From NCBI RefSeq assembly GCF_004337505.1, contig NZ_SJZI01000009.1:1-64000 (forward strand): a stretch of DNA of 64,000 nucleotides, read 5' to 3'. Shown here one piece after another: positions 8,740 to 17,639 of the stretch; within the stretch, counting starts at the first letter, position 1, and every line of letters starts with the position of its first letter. The notes under the pieces were generated by a model. The model was not told the DNA's origin, made no database searches, and saw nothing but the letters and a program-made list of their open reading frames with translations. A program made the position numbers and the translations under genes. This stretch comes from Flaviaestuariibacter flavus. GTDB taxonomy: Bacteria; Bacteroidota; Bacteroidia; Chitinophagales; Chitinophagaceae.

Positions 8740-9198
8740 TTACAGCGCGATCCGAAGGTGCATCGCGGCAAAGGAATGGCGTGCGGCGGGATAGGGCAGC
8801 AGGGCGGCTTCAGGGGCGAGCACCACGCGCGCAAGGCGCCGGTTGCGGCCGCTGGCCACGAAAAGGGGAATGCTTCCGGCTACGAGTGCGAGCCCGCCGA
8901 CGGTCAGCCCCACACCGGTGCGCTCGCGTGCTTTGCGGCGCATCCGCTGCGCTTCGGTCTCCACCTGGTAGATGTCGCGGTAATCGGGCTTGAGCATGAA
9001 CACGCCGATGAGCGAGAGCGTGAGCCCGCTGCCGAGGGAGCTCAGGGCAACCACCTTCTGGCGCCGCGACTTACGGAGGTACCAGTCGGGCGAATACGGC
9101 TCGGTCACACCGGGCGGCTCCGGCCGCCTTTGGGCAAAAGCGCCGGTAGCAGGCAGCAGCGGGAACAGCAGGGTGACAAATGCCTTGCACATACGCAT
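8740..9198 (-). CDS. Unknown exported membrane protein
   Basis: A protein of about 152 residues. The N terminus is a signal peptide (MCKAFVTLLFPLLPATGAFAQ), followed by a short polar region and two hydrophobic segments (LGSGLTLSLIGVFML and VGLTVGGLALVAGSIPLFV) separated by a basic stretch RMRRKARER. It looks like a small membrane protein with two helices. No family is recognised. The ATG at 9198 is preferred because it puts the signal peptide at the N terminus; the next Met at 9192 is equally possible. Confidence 0.6.
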   Translation of the reverse strand: MRMCKAFVTLLFPLLPATGAFAQRRPEPPGVTEPYSPDWYLRKSRRQKVVALSSLGSGLTLSLIGVFMLKPDYRDIYQVETEAQRMRRKARERTGVGLTVGGLALVAGSIPLFVASGRNRRLARVVLAPEAALLPYPAARHSFAAMHLRIAL

Positions 9199-9293
9199 GA
9201 GCGCCAAGATACTACAGGTAATTAAATGTGTTGCGCAACCGCAAACGCGACTGTGGCCTTCTTTTTGAAAGTACGCCGTCAAAATAGAGCCCC

Positions 9294-10013
9294 ATGTATC
9301 GATATATTTTGCTGCTCAGTCTTGCTGCACTGCCGTTCACCTCCTGCGACACCATTAAGAACCTGCCCGGCGCGGGCACCTATGCCCCCATTACCGAGGC
9401 GGAAGCCGCCGAAGGCATCCGCCAGGCCCTCGACCAGGGCGTAAGCCGCGGCATCAGCACGCTCAATGCGCGCGATGGCTTCTTCGGCAATGCCGCGTAC
9501 AAGATCCTGATGCCGCCGGGCGCCCAGCGTATTGAAACAACGCTCCGCGACCTGGGGATGGGCTCGATGGTCGACCGGGCCATCCTGCAGGTGAACCGCG
9601 CCGCCGAACAGGCCGTAGTGCAGGCCCGTCCCATCTTTGTGGACGCGCTTCGCCAGATGACCATCACCGATGCCCTCAACATCGTGCGCGGCGGCCGCAA
9701 TTCCGCTACGCAGTATTTCCGGGACAAAACCACCGCCGCACTCATCACGGCCTTTACGCCCATCATCCGCAGCACCCTCGACCAGGTGAACGCCACGAAA
9801 TATTACGACGAGGTGATCGGCATCTACAACGGCTTTCCCACCACGCAGCAGAAGCTCAACCCCGACCTCGTTTCCTATGTAGCCGGCAAGGCCGTCGACG
9901 CACTCTTTGACCAGGTGGCACAGGAAGAAGCCAATATCCGCGCCAACGCCGCCGCCCGTACGACGGATGTGCTGAAGCGGGTGTTTGGGGCTGCCGCCAA
10001 TAACCGCGGCTAA
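9294..10013 (+). CDS. DUF4197 lipoprotein
   Basis: A 239-residue predicted lipoprotein with lipobox LPFTSC. After the anchor comes the DUF4197 pattern: EGIRQALDQGVSRGISTLN, FFGNAAYKILMPP, MVDRAILQVNRAAEQAV, and a C-terminal helical segment ending in DVLKRVFGA. DUF4197 proteins are widespread in Bacteroidota and Proteobacteria and have no established function. The gene is divergent from the preceding small membrane-protein gene. Confidence 0.85.
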   Translation: MYRYILLLSLAALPFTSCDTIKNLPGAGTYAPITEAEAAEGIRQALDQGVSRGISTLNARDGFFGNAAYKILMPPGAQRIETTLRDLGMGSMVDRAILQVNRAAEQAVVQARPIFVDALRQMTITDALNIVRGGRNSATQYFRDKTTAALITAFTPIIRSTLDQVNATKYYDEVIGIYNGFPTTQQKLNPDLVSYVAGKAVDALFDQVAQEEANIRANAAARTTDVLKRVFGAAANNRG

Positions 10014-10023
10014 GCCGATATAA

Positions 10024-10086
10024 TGAACACGGAACAGGGAATCAGGAACACGGAACCGCAGAACCTTAGAACCCCGGAACCTTAAA
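10024..10086. repeat. Degenerate GGAAC/AGAACC short-period repeat
   Basis: The tract repeats GGAAC-type units (ACACGGAACAGGG, AACACGGAACCGCAG, AACCTTAGAACC) with a period near 10 nt. It resembles the AACCTCAGAACC arms elsewhere, but no partner arm was found here. Confidence 0.45.
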
Positions 10087-10121
10087 GCCCTTCTTATCGT
10101 CCTGCCTTCCTAATTTTAGGC

Positions 10122-10667
10122 ATGACCTTTACCAACCCGCCCATCGACCTTGCCGCCCTGCCACCGGTAGCCGGGCTCGGGCTGCAGGCGCCCGAGCCCG
10201 GCTACCGGCGCCTCCTGCGGCTGGAGTGGCGCCTCACGGCGCTCTTCGCCTTTGCAGCGGCAGCCGCGTTGTTTTACTTTATTCCTTCCTGGCGCGACCG
10301 CACCGCTATGTTTGTTACCGGCGGCGTACTGGGCCTGCTGCTGTTGTGCTGGTACCTTGCCATCGAGCTTGGCTGGCCCTGGCGCGGCTATGCGCTGCGT
10401 AGCCACGACATCGCTTACCGCTCCGGCTGGATCTTCCGACGCCTGCAGGTATGTCCCTTCAACCGCATCCAGAACTGCAGCCTGAGCCGCGGTCCGCTCG
10501 ACCGCCGCTATGGCGTGGCCACCCTCGCGCTCTATACCGCCGGCAGCGACAGCGCCGATATGAAACTGCACGGCCTTCCCGTAGAAACCGCTGAAAGCAT
10601 CCGCGAATTCCTGCTCAACCGCATCCATGGAAACCACGACAACACCGTCCCCGGCACCGCTGATTGA
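10122..10667 (+). CDS. PH domain-containing membrane protein (YdbS-like)
   Basis: A 181-residue protein with two adjacent transmembrane segments (residues about 34-50 and 59-80), followed by a bacterial PH (bPH2) domain: YALRSHDIAYRSGWIFRR, LQVCPFNRIQNCSLSRGPLDRRYGVATLALYTAG. This is the short partner of the YdbS/YdbT pair. Members are inner-membrane proteins of uncertain function. It overlaps the following PH-domain gene by 41 bp, indicating coupling. Confidence 0.85.
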   Translation: MTFTNPPIDLAALPPVAGLGLQAPEPGYRRLLRLEWRLTALFAFAAAAALFYFIPSWRDRTAMFVTGGVLGLLLLCWYLAIELGWPWRGYALRSHDIAYRSGWIFRRLQVCPFNRIQNCSLSRGPLDRRYGVATLALYTAGSDSADMKLHGLPVETAESIREFLLNRIHGNHDNTVPGTAD

Positions 10668-12138
10668 CTGGTCGCGGCCGCAACGCCAGCCCTGGGCCGG
10701 CTTCGCCATCACGCTGCTGCACTCGCTGAAGATCGTGCTGCGCATGGTGTGGCCGGTGATCCTCCTGCGCGTCTTCAAAACCGACAAGGAAGAAGTGGGA
10801 CGAAAGGGCTGGGGCCTCATCGCCTTTGTGCTCGTCATCGTTGCGCTGACCATCATCATCAGTTTTGTGCAACGCTACTTCTTCCGGTTTTTCATTGCGG
10901 GCGGCGAGCTGCAGGTGCGCAAAGGCTGGTTGAAAAAAGAAGTGATTTCCATCCCGCTGGAGCGCATCCAGTCGGTTGAGATCGAAGAAGACCTCATGCA
11001 CCGCGCCCTCAACCTGGTGAAGCTGCGCATCAATACCGCCGGCTCTTCCAAAACCGAAGCCACCATCGATGCGCTGCGCCGTCCCATGGCGGAGGCTTTG
11101 CGGGACGCCCTGCTGCTTGATCGTAGTTCTACGGATCAACAACCGGAGACGGGAGCAACAGGGGAAACGGCGCCGCGCCGGCGCGTGGCGCTGCAGCTTT
11201 CGGGTTACGACCTGCTGCGGCTGGCGCTCACCGCCAACCACCTCGAGGCCTTTGTGCTGCTGCTCATCTTCGGCTGGGGTCTTTACGACGACCTGCGCCC
11301 CATTGCCGAACGCATCTTTCCGGGCCGCGCCGAGCTTGCGGCCGCGGGATTTAAGGCACTGCTCCTTCTCGGTATCGTGGTGCTGATCGTCACCTTCGTA
11401 TACTCCGGGCTGCGGACGGCGCTGCGTTTTTATGATTACCGCGTGCTGCAGGACGACAAAGGCTTCAGCCTGCGTTATGGCCTCATCGACCGGCGGCAGC
11501 GCGTAGTGCCTTTTGAAAAGATCCAGTACCTACAGTGGCGCGCCAACTGGATGCGCCGCCTCTTCGGGCTTTGGCTGCTGGAACTGGGCGCCGTGGGCGA
11601 AGAAGAACTGAAACGAAAGCAGAAGATGGAGATCCCGCTCACCGGGCCGGCGCAGGTGGCACCACTGGCGGCGCTCTACCACCCGGTGCCCGATGTTGCA
11701 GCAACGGAAGTCCTCCGCATCCACCCAGTGTATCCCTTCCGGCGCCTGCTGCTGGTGGGCCTGTTGCCGCTGCTGGTGCTGCTGCCCGCCACCTGGGCTG
11801 CGGGCGAGGAAAAAGCGCTGCTCCTGTTGCTGTGGCCCGCCTTTACGTTCCTGATGTCGACGCTGCGGCAACGCAAGTTCCGGCTCTGGATGTTCGGCGA
11901 CGTGCTCTACCTCCGCGGCGGCCTGCTGGGCGAATCGTTTACATTGTTGAAATGGTACAAGGTGCAGTCGGCACACATCGTGCAAAGCCCGTATCAAAGA
12001 AGCCATGAACTCGCCTCCGTAGAACTACATACCGCGGCCGGCAAGATCAAGGTGCCGTGGATACCGCTGGCGGAAGCGCAGGGGATCGTGGATTATGCCT
12101 TGTATAAAGTTGAATGTGAAGAGCGGGTGTGGATGTAA
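10627..12138 (+). CDS. PH domain-containing membrane protein (YdbT-like)
   Basis: A 503-residue inner-membrane protein with paired transmembrane helices and three bPH2 domains. The repeated signature is RKGWLKKEVISIPLERIQSVEI near residue 100, LRYGLIDRRQRVVPFEKIQYLQ near 280, and LRGGLLGESFTLLKWYKVQSAH near 430. It is the long partner of YdbS-like proteins and overlaps the upstream gene by 41 bp. The function is not established. It converges with the minus-strand gene that ends seven bases away. Confidence 0.87.
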   Translation: METTTTPSPAPLIDWSRPQRQPWAGFAITLLHSLKIVLRMVWPVILLRVFKTDKEEVGRKGWGLIAFVLVIVALTIIISFVQRYFFRFFIAGGELQVRKGWLKKEVISIPLERIQSVEIEEDLMHRALNLVKLRINTAGSSKTEATIDALRRPMAEALRDALLLDRSSTDQQPETGATGETAPRRRVALQLSGYDLLRLALTANHLEAFVLLLIFGWGLYDDLRPIAERIFPGRAELAAAGFKALLLLGIVVLIVTFVYSGLRTALRFYDYRVLQDDKGFSLRYGLIDRRQRVVPFEKIQYLQWRANWMRRLFGLWLLELGAVGEEELKRKQKMEIPLTGPAQVAPLAALYHPVPDVAATEVLRIHPVYPFRRLLLVGLLPLLVLLPATWAAGEEKALLLLLWPAFTFLMSTLRQRKFRLWMFGDVLYLRGGLLGESFTLLKWYKVQSAHIVQSPYQRSHELASVELHTAAGKIKVPWIPLAEAQGIVDYALYKVECEERVWM

Positions 12139-12144
12139 GCGCCC

Positions 12145-13038
12145 CTACTTGCAAACCAGCACGCCCAGCTGCACATCCAGGTCGAGTTGCTGGCTGCCCA
12201 TCGTCATCGGCGCCCATGAACCTGTCGGCGTCTTAAAATACATCCCTGTCGCTCCGACCGGGTGCGCCGCAAACGAGTAGCCGTATAACTCCGTTATGGC
12301 CTGCGGCGGTGGCGGCCCGTCGAAGGGGACCTTCCAGCGGTACTCTTCGCCCGACACGATCAGCTCGAACACAACGAACAAGCCCTCTTCCGGTACCGGG
12401 ATGCGAAACGACTCGAGCGGCGTTTCAAACCAGCCGAACTTTTTGCCGGAAACGCGGATGTCATCGTACACGAGCTCCTCGCCCGGACACCCTTCCGCAT
12501 CGCGGGCGTAGAAGCGCAGGCGAACCGGCGTATTGGGGTAACCGCGGTAGCGCTTGTTGGCGTCAAAGCAAGTTTTAATACCCCAGCCCAGGGTTTGGAT
12601 GGTGCCGGGCCGGCCTGATGGATTTTTCACCCACACGGCCATCTGCGCGCCGGTAAGCCATTGTATATAGCAGATCGTTTTCGACTGCTTCAGGGCTCCG
12701 GCCTGGTCGAGAAACAACGGCAGCGCCGGCTTGCAGCCCTTCACCACTACCTCCGGCATCGTCTTCTGAACAAGCGCTATCCTATTGCGATCACCTACAT
12801 GCAAACGAGCAGGACGAAATCCAACAAAGCTGAAATCGAGCACTGCACTTCGCAGGCTGTCCGGCAGTGTTGCGCGGCCCAGCGAGTCGGTCATTAGCAC
12901 CCAGTTCTTTTCAACGCTGGCAATGGTTGCATACGGAAGCCCGCGGCCGGAGGCGCTGTCGACCACATGAAGCACCTGTTGTGCGGAGCTGAAAAGCGGC
13001 AGGAGAAGAAAAAGCAGTAGGCGCATTGACTGAGGCAT
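12145..13038 (-). CDS. Secreted LPEVVV-array protein A (CarboxypepD_reg-like domain)
   Basis: A 297-residue exported protein. The signal peptide (LLLFLLLPLFSSAQQ) is followed by a CarboxypepD_reg-like beta-sandwich (VVDSASGRGLPYATIAS, LPDSLRSAVLDFSFVGF), then the linker MPEVVVKGC and a second unknown all-beta domain of about 190 residues. The family is shared with the three neighbours at 13072, 13535 and 14053. The xEVVV link is the same that joins this beta-sandwich to TonB-dependent receptors, but no receptor barrel follows. A role at the cell surface is inferred. The start could also be the Met at 13026. Confidence 0.65.
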   Translation of the reverse strand: MPQSMRLLLFLLLPLFSSAQQVLHVVDSASGRGLPYATIASVEKNWVLMTDSLGRATLPDSLRSAVLDFSFVGFRPARLHVGDRNRIALVQKTMPEVVVKGCKPALPLFLDQAGALKQSKTICYIQWLTGAQMAVWVKNPSGRPGTIQTLGWGIKTCFDANKRYRGYPNTPVRLRFYARDAEGCPGEELVYDDIRVSGKKFGWFETPLESFRIPVPEEGLFVVFELIVSGEEYRWKVPFDGPPPPQAITELYGYSFAAHPVGATGMYFKTPTGSWAPMTMGSQQLDLDVQLGVLVCK

Positions 13039-13071
13039 TTAGCTTGATCAGGTGTTGCCAGCGATGTTATC

Positions 13072-13516
13072 TTAATTAGCACATACTCGTACCTCGAGCC
13101 CTACCGCCGGAACCATGCGCGGCCGGTTTGCCCAGGGCATCGCCGGATCGGAAGGTTAATAGCGCACCGGTGCGGCCAGAGTCGTTCGCCACATAAAAAT
13201 GCAGGCGGATAGGGGCATCGGTGTGTTGATTGCGGTGAATACCCTCTACGAAGAAAGTTAACGACTGAAGCCACGCGCTTTTACCCGTGCTGTTGGGAAC
13301 ATAGGTTTTCCAAAGAATTCCAAAAACGTTCGCGTACAAACCGAGGTAGTAATTCCAACGGGCTTTTGTCACACCCAGATTTGCATTTTTCCAATCCGTG
13401 CAATTCGGAACCACTACCTCCGGCAACGACTTCCATGCCTGAACACTGTCGGCATTTTGTGCAGCGGCAATAAGTCCTGTTGCACTGAACATAATTATGA
13501 AAAGCAGTTGGCGCAT
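13072..13516 (-). pseudogene. Broken LPEVVV-array protein B
   Basis: The open frame 13516 to 13076 encodes a signal peptide, LPEVVVPNC and the first half of the second domain as in neighbour D (TDAPIRLHFYVANDSGR matches TDAPVALHFFLPSDTSR). After about residue 122 it diverges and stops early. The conserved C terminus survives in another frame: VPAVGLEVRVCAN then a stop at 13072, matching PALGLSVRFCRE of protein D. An internal deletion with a frame change is the simplest reading. No CarboxypepD-like domain is present. Probably inactive. Confidence 0.65.
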
Positions 13517-13534
13517 ATTTCAATTGACAGAATT

Positions 13535-14012
13535 CAGTCGACGCAATAGCGAACATCGAGACCAACCGCCGGTCCATCGCCCAGGCGGGCGAGCTGCGGC
13601 GACCAGCCCCCCCCAAAAGTCATGCTGGGTGCCGCGCGGCATCGCTTCGAACACAAAAGCACAGTGCTTGTTCAGATGTTTCCGGCCTTCCCAGCCTTTT
13701 AACCGCATCCCGCGCACAGGCGCGTACCACCACCTCGGGCAGCACGCGCGGTGACAAAGCAACGGCAGCCGCTCCGCGCACGGTGATCTTTCGCGCATCA
13801 TAGCCGACAAAGCTGGCCTGCAACGTCTTTCCCATCAGGCTGTCGGGAACCGCAACAACGCCGGCGGAGTCGCTGACGCGGCCCCAGGCACCATCTGTTG
13901 TGCCGACCGAGGCATAAGGCAGCCCGCGCCCGCTGGCGCTGTCCACAATACGAATGTTCACTTGGGTGAATGCACAAAGGGGCACGCATAAAAACAGGAA
14001 GAGGAATCGCAT
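13535..14012 (-). pseudogene. Broken LPEVVV-array protein C
   Basis: From 14012 the frame gives a signal peptide (FLFLFLCVPLCAFTQ), an intact CarboxypepD_reg-like domain (IVDSASGRGLPYASVG) and LPEVVVRAC. Then nearly the whole second domain is missing. Its C-terminal end reappears in two other frames: HCAFVFEAMPRGTQHDF, then, after an eight-base G run (13607-13614 region), ARLGDGPAVGLDVRYCVD and a stop at 13535. At least one large deletion and two frame changes are needed. Its N-terminal half resembles protein A. Confidence 0.65.
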
Positions 14013-14052
14013 AAAGGAGTATACCGGAAGATACTTCGAAATAGCATCCCTC

Positions 14053-14706
14053 CTACTCGCGGCAAAACCGCACGCTCAGCCCGAGGGCCGGCTCGGGCGG
14101 CAACACCGGGCGCATGCCGGGCTTCTGCAGGTCCTGCGCCCGCTCGCGGAGCACCGGCGCCGCATCGAAGCGAAAACCATAAAGCTTGTCGGTCCACGCA
14201 CCGCCGGCACCACTATCTCCTTTCACCTCGTAGCGAAACTGCGGCCCGGCATCCGGCACCTCGATCCCGATGATCAGGCCCTCGGCAGGCATCGGGATGC
14301 GGTAGGCCGTGAGGTCGACGTTGATGCGGCCCGTGCGGCCCGGCACCACGCGCACGGCTTCACCGGTAAGCGGGATGCCATTGCGGCTCGTATCGGAAGG
14401 AAGAAAGAAGTGCAGGGCCACCGGCGCATCGGTGTGCTGCCGCGGCTCCTGGCGGTCTACATAAAACGTGAGTGACTCAATCCAGCCGTTGCGGCCCGTA
14501 GGATTACTGATAAAGACATGAAAACGCATCCCGAACTGCCCGTCCGGGATGCCGATTGAGGGGCCGGCGGGACGGCGCGTCACACCCAGCTCCATCGGCC
14601 GCCAGGCCGCGCAGTTGGCCACCACCACCTCCGGCAGCGCCGCCGCGGGCTGGGCAGCCACGCTGGTTACAATCAGGAAGAAAAGGATCGTACTCAAAAA
14701 GCGCAT
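14053..14706 (-). CDS. Secreted LPEVVV-array protein D
   Basis: A 217-residue exported protein with a signal peptide (FLSTILFFLIVTSVAAQ), then directly ALPEVVVANCAAW and one all-beta domain of about 180 residues ending PALGLSVRFCRE. It lacks the CarboxypepD_reg-like domain of proteins A and C. It is the intact form of the domain found in fragments in B and C. The family is not recognised; cell-surface or periplasmic location is inferred from the signal peptide. It lies eight bases downstream of the flavin reductase gene on the same strand. Confidence 0.6.
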   Translation of the reverse strand: MRFLSTILFFLIVTSVAAQPAAALPEVVVANCAAWRPMELGVTRRPAGPSIGIPDGQFGMRFHVFISNPTGRNGWIESLTFYVDRQEPRQHTDAPVALHFFLPSDTSRNGIPLTGEAVRVVPGRTGRINVDLTAYRIPMPAEGLIIGIEVPDAGPQFRYEVKGDSGAGGAWTDKLYGFRFDAAPVLRERAQDLQKPGMRPVLPPEPALGLSVRFCRE

Positions 14707-14713
14707 GGGCTCA

Positions 14714-15598
14714 TCAGGCCTCGAGCGTCAGCAGCACCTGCCAGGCTTCGGCCACCTTACCCGCATCCAACAACCGGGCCGCATAGCTGTGCACCTCGCG
14801 CTCCATATCGGCCGGGTTGAGCGAATAGTATTGCACGATCTGCTTCAGGTGGGCGTCGTCGAAGGCGGGCTCCACCACGGGCGACTCATGCACGTTGGCC
14901 AGCATGCCGAGGTGGTTGCCGCTCAGGTAACGGCTACCGCGGATGGCTTCGGGCAGGGCGTCGATGCCGATGCCCAGCTTCGTGTTGGGCTTGGGCACGG
15001 TAAAGAGGCTCTCCGGCGTTACGCGGCTGTACCAGTCGCCGCCAAGGCGCGCCACCAGGTCGAGGCCCTTCTGGTCGATCTTCTTATCGGCGTCCAGCAG
15101 GCTGTCGTCGATGTGGACGACGAGCACCTCGCAGATCACGAGCTGCCCCGCGCCGCCTTCTTCGCCGAGCGACTTCACCTCCAGCACGCGGCACTCCAGC
15201 TTGGCCTTCGCTTCCTTCACCATCGGCGGGCGTACCACCGTGGCTGCTTCCTTGGTCAGGCCGGCCTTGATGAATTCGTCGGTACCCTTGGGATACTCGC
15301 AGCTGGAGAGCGAGGTCTGCTGCACGATATCATAGGTAACCATGTTGATCACCACCTCGGGCACGGCCAGCACGTTTTCGAGCGTGTGCTTGATGGTATT
15401 GTCGCGCACGCGCCGCGAGGGCGAAAAGATGACGATGGGCGGCTGCGAGGAAAACAGGTTGAAGAACGAGAAGGGGCTCAGGTTGGGATTCCCGTCGGCG
15501 TCGATGGTGGAGGCGAAGCAGATCGGGCGCGGCGCCACGATGTGCTGCAGGTAATACTGCTTTTCAGAAGCCTTCAGTGTGCTCAGATCGAAGATCAT
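14714..15598 (-). CDS. Flavin reductase-like FMN-binding protein
   Basis: A 294-residue protein of the flavin reductase / FMN-binding split-barrel family. The domain starts with YYLQHIVAPRPICFASTIDADG and continues NLSPFSFFNLFSSQPPIVIFS, the typical FMN-phosphate-binding region. The C-terminal 100 residues are an extra helical part seen in the longer Bacteroidota members. Its electron donor and acceptor are unknown. The start at 15598 (MIFDLSTLKASEKQYYLQH) fits the family; the 15 residues encoded upstream are not conserved-looking. Confidence 0.82.
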   Translation of the reverse strand: MIFDLSTLKASEKQYYLQHIVAPRPICFASTIDADGNPNLSPFSFFNLFSSQPPIVIFSPSRRVRDNTIKHTLENVLAVPEVVINMVTYDIVQQTSLSSCEYPKGTDEFIKAGLTKEAATVVRPPMVKEAKAKLECRVLEVKSLGEEGGAGQLVICEVLVVHIDDSLLDADKKIDQKGLDLVARLGGDWYSRVTPESLFTVPKPNTKLGIGIDALPEAIRGSRYLSGNHLGMLANVHESPVVEPAFDDAHLKQIVQYYSLNPADMEREVHSYAARLLDAGKVAEAWQVLLTLEA

Positions 15599-15718
15599 GC
15601 GGCAAAGAAAGGAAAAGACCGGGAGCCGCAGTTCATCCTGCAATGCGGCCGTTTGGTTCGAAAGGCAACTGCATTGCGCGCCCGCTGGCTTACTTTAGTC
15701 TTCACAAAAAGAACAACC

Positions 15719-16411
15719 ATGAAACGACTGCTCTTCTTCTGCCTCGCGCTGCTGGCCATGACCGCCCTGCGCGCACAAACAACCCTCGAAGGAAAAGGCC
15801 CCGTTACGCGCCGTGAGGTGCCGGTGAGCGCCTTCACCACGCTCGATGCCGGCGGCATGTACGAGCTGCGTCTTTCCAGCGGCAGCAAAGAAAGCGTTAC
15901 CATCGAAACCTACGAAAACCTGCAGGACCTTTTCGAGGTAAAGCAGGAAGGCAGCAAGCTGAGCATCCGGATGAAAAAACGCGAGGGCGGCCTCAACTTC
16001 CGCTCCAAGACGACGATGGTCGTATATGTAACCGTTCGCCAGCTCGACAAGCTCGACCTGAGCCTGATGGGCGCGGTGCGCACCGAGGGCACCATCACGC
16101 AAAAAGAACTGAAGGTATTCAACAAGAGCATGGGCGAGGTACGCCTCAGCCTGGCGCTGGAGCACTTTGAGCTGATCAACGAAGGCATGGGCCGCGTGGT
16201 GCTCGAAGGCAGCGCCGCCGATGCCGGCATCCGCAACAAAGGCATGGGCGAGCTGCAGGCCGGCGAGTTCAGGGTGGGATCGCTCACCCTGTCGAACAAA
16301 GGCATGGGCAGGGCCGTGGTGAACGCGGAGAAGGAGCTCATTTACAAAGACAATATGATGGGCAAGATGGAAAACCGCGGCGGAGCGCGCTTTGTTACCA
16401 AGCTGAACTGA
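15719..16411 (+). CDS. DUF2807 (GIN domain) secreted protein, paralogue 1
   Basis: A 230-residue exported protein with a signal peptide (LLFFCLALLAMTALRAQ) and a DUF2807 / head-GIN domain: REVPVSAFTTLDAGGMYELRL, SVTIETYENLQDLFEVK. The C-terminal half consists of about 20-residue strands each carrying MG (NKSMGEVRL, NEGMGRVVL, NKGMGELQ, NKGMGRAVV), as expected for a right-handed beta-helix. These proteins are common, auto-transporter-adhesin-like proteins of Bacteroidota with unknown function. A close paralogue follows at 16819. Confidence 0.85.
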   Translation: MKRLLFFCLALLAMTALRAQTTLEGKGPVTRREVPVSAFTTLDAGGMYELRLSSGSKESVTIETYENLQDLFEVKQEGSKLSIRMKKREGGLNFRSKTTMVVYVTVRQLDKLDLSLMGAVRTEGTITQKELKVFNKSMGEVRLSLALEHFELINEGMGRVVLEGSAADAGIRNKGMGELQAGEFRVGSLTLSNKGMGRAVVNAEKELIYKDNMMGKMENRGGARFVTKLN

Positions 16412-16432
16412 TTAGACTACTCATCGGATCAA

Positions 16433-16457
16433 AAGGACGCCTTCGGGCGTCTTTTTT
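16433..16457 (+). terminator. Intrinsic terminator after DUF2807 paralogue 1
   Basis: GACGCC-TTCG-GGCGTC forms a perfect stem with a stable UUCG tetraloop, followed by six T. It lies 25 bases beyond the stop codon. Confidence 0.88.
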
Positions 16458-16525
16458 CGTTTATGGGAGCCGATTGCCGTTGACACCCGCGACGAGGCCT
16501 TGCCGGCATCACATGCGCAGGGCGA

Positions 16526-16680
16526 GATCCTGATGCTGCGCATCAGGATGACAGGAAACCGGGAGGATTCAACGGGCGGCCCGTGTAATATTTCCTACCC
16601 GGGGGGCAGCACCCCGGGCCGCCCTGTTGGTTAATCCAGGCCCTTTGTCATCCTGATCGCCTGCGATCAGGATCTGATCC
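16526..16680. repeat. REP-like element, family C, copy 1 (TCATCCTGATC ends)
   Basis: The left end GATCCTGATGCTGCGCATCAGG and the right end TCATCCTGATCGCCTGCGATC are each palindromic and inverted to one another. The centre contains GGGCGGCCCG and CCCGGGCCGCCC. A second copy with the same outer and inner motifs is at 31170-31300. The gap 16458-16818 holds nothing else recognisable. Confidence 0.55.
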
Positions 16681-16818
16681 TACTGCCATCACGCAGATCA
16701 TTGCCGCCCAAACCCACGGCAGGCCACTCATCACAGAAAAAACAAAAGACTGTAACAACCGGACGCCTCCCCCGTTATACGAAAAAATTCGTCTAACTTA
16801 AATTAAACCACGACCATC

Positions 16819-17514
16819 ATGAAAAAACTCCTCCTGGCCGCCGGCCTCCTGGTAACCGCGGGTGCGGTATCTGCCCAGAATGAATCCCCAACCGGCAACG
16901 GAAACGTTGTTACCCGCGAGGTGCCGGTTAGCTCCTTCGACGAGATCCGCTCCGGTGGCATCTACCAGCTCCAGCTGTCGCAGGGTACGAAAGAGTCGGT
17001 GACCATCGAAGCGGATGAAAACCTGCAGCAATATTTCAGTGTGAAGAACAACGGCTCGAAACTCGTGATCGAGATGACCAGGAAGGACAACTTCAGCATC
17101 CGCAAAAGCACCAGGATGGTGGTGCACGTTACATTCCGCAACCTCAAGTCGATGGACCTGCAAATGGTCGGCAACGTTCGCTCGGCTGCGCCGCTTACCT
17201 TTTCCGATCTCCGCATCCGGAACAGCTCGGTGGGTGCCGTTGACCTGAAGCTGACAGCGAACACCCTCAAGCTTGATAACAGCGCGGTGGGCGCCGTTTC
17301 CCTCAGCGGTAAGGCCGACCGTGCCGTCATCAATTCCAACGCCGTCGGCGCCATCCACGCCGGCGACTTCGTGGTGCAAACCCTCACCATCGACAACGAC
17401 GGCGTAGGCTCCGCCGAAGTGAATGCGGAGAAAGAGATCAATGTAAAAGATTCGTTCCTCGGGAAAGTGAAGAACCTGGGTGCGGCGAAAATGAAAAAGA
17501 AAGAAACAATTTAA
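16819..17514 (+). CDS. DUF2807 (GIN domain) secreted protein, paralogue 2
   Basis: A 231-residue paralogue of the protein at 15719, with signal peptide (LLLAAGLLVTAGAVSAQ) and the same core: REVPVSSFDEIRSGGIYQLQL, ESVTIEADENLQQYFSVK. Here the repeated C-terminal strands carry VG (NSSVGAVDLKL, NSAVGAVSLSG, SNAVGAIHAG, NDGVGSAEVN) instead of MG. Function unknown; location outside the inner membrane is inferred. The gap between the paralogues contains a terminator and a REP-like element, so they are probably transcribed separately. Confidence 0.85.
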   Translation: MKKLLLAAGLLVTAGAVSAQNESPTGNGNVVTREVPVSSFDEIRSGGIYQLQLSQGTKESVTIEADENLQQYFSVKNNGSKLVIEMTRKDNFSIRKSTRMVVHVTFRNLKSMDLQMVGNVRSAAPLTFSDLRIRNSSVGAVDLKLTANTLKLDNSAVGAVSLSGKADRAVINSNAVGAIHAGDFVVQTLTIDNDGVGSAEVNAEKEINVKDSFLGKVKNLGAAKMKKKETI

Positions 17515-17515
17515 T

Positions 17516-17639
17516 GCGGTAATGTGATAATGCGGTAATGCGGTAAATAGAGACCTGCCGACTACCAAAGCGAAGGCCGCTCCAATGGAGCGGCCTTCGC
17601 TTATTATCACATGATCACATTACCGGATTACCGCATTCA
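17516..17639. repeat. Palindromic element with GCGGTAATG arms and strong central hairpin
   Basis: The left arm repeats GCGGTAATG and TGATAATG units; the right arm is their reverse complement (TATCACATGATCACATTACC and GATTACCGC). The centre (17568-17602) is a near-perfect stem AAGCGAAGGCCGCTC / GAGCGGCCTTCGCTT. It lies between convergent genes and may act as a two-way terminator. Related arms occur at 20265-20409 and 55240-55350. Confidence 0.6.

Noticed and set aside
14549-15718. The 390-codon N-terminal extension of the DUF2807 paralogue 1 frame
   Set aside because: It is antisense to the flavin reductase and array protein D; the real start with a signal peptide is the ATG at 15719.
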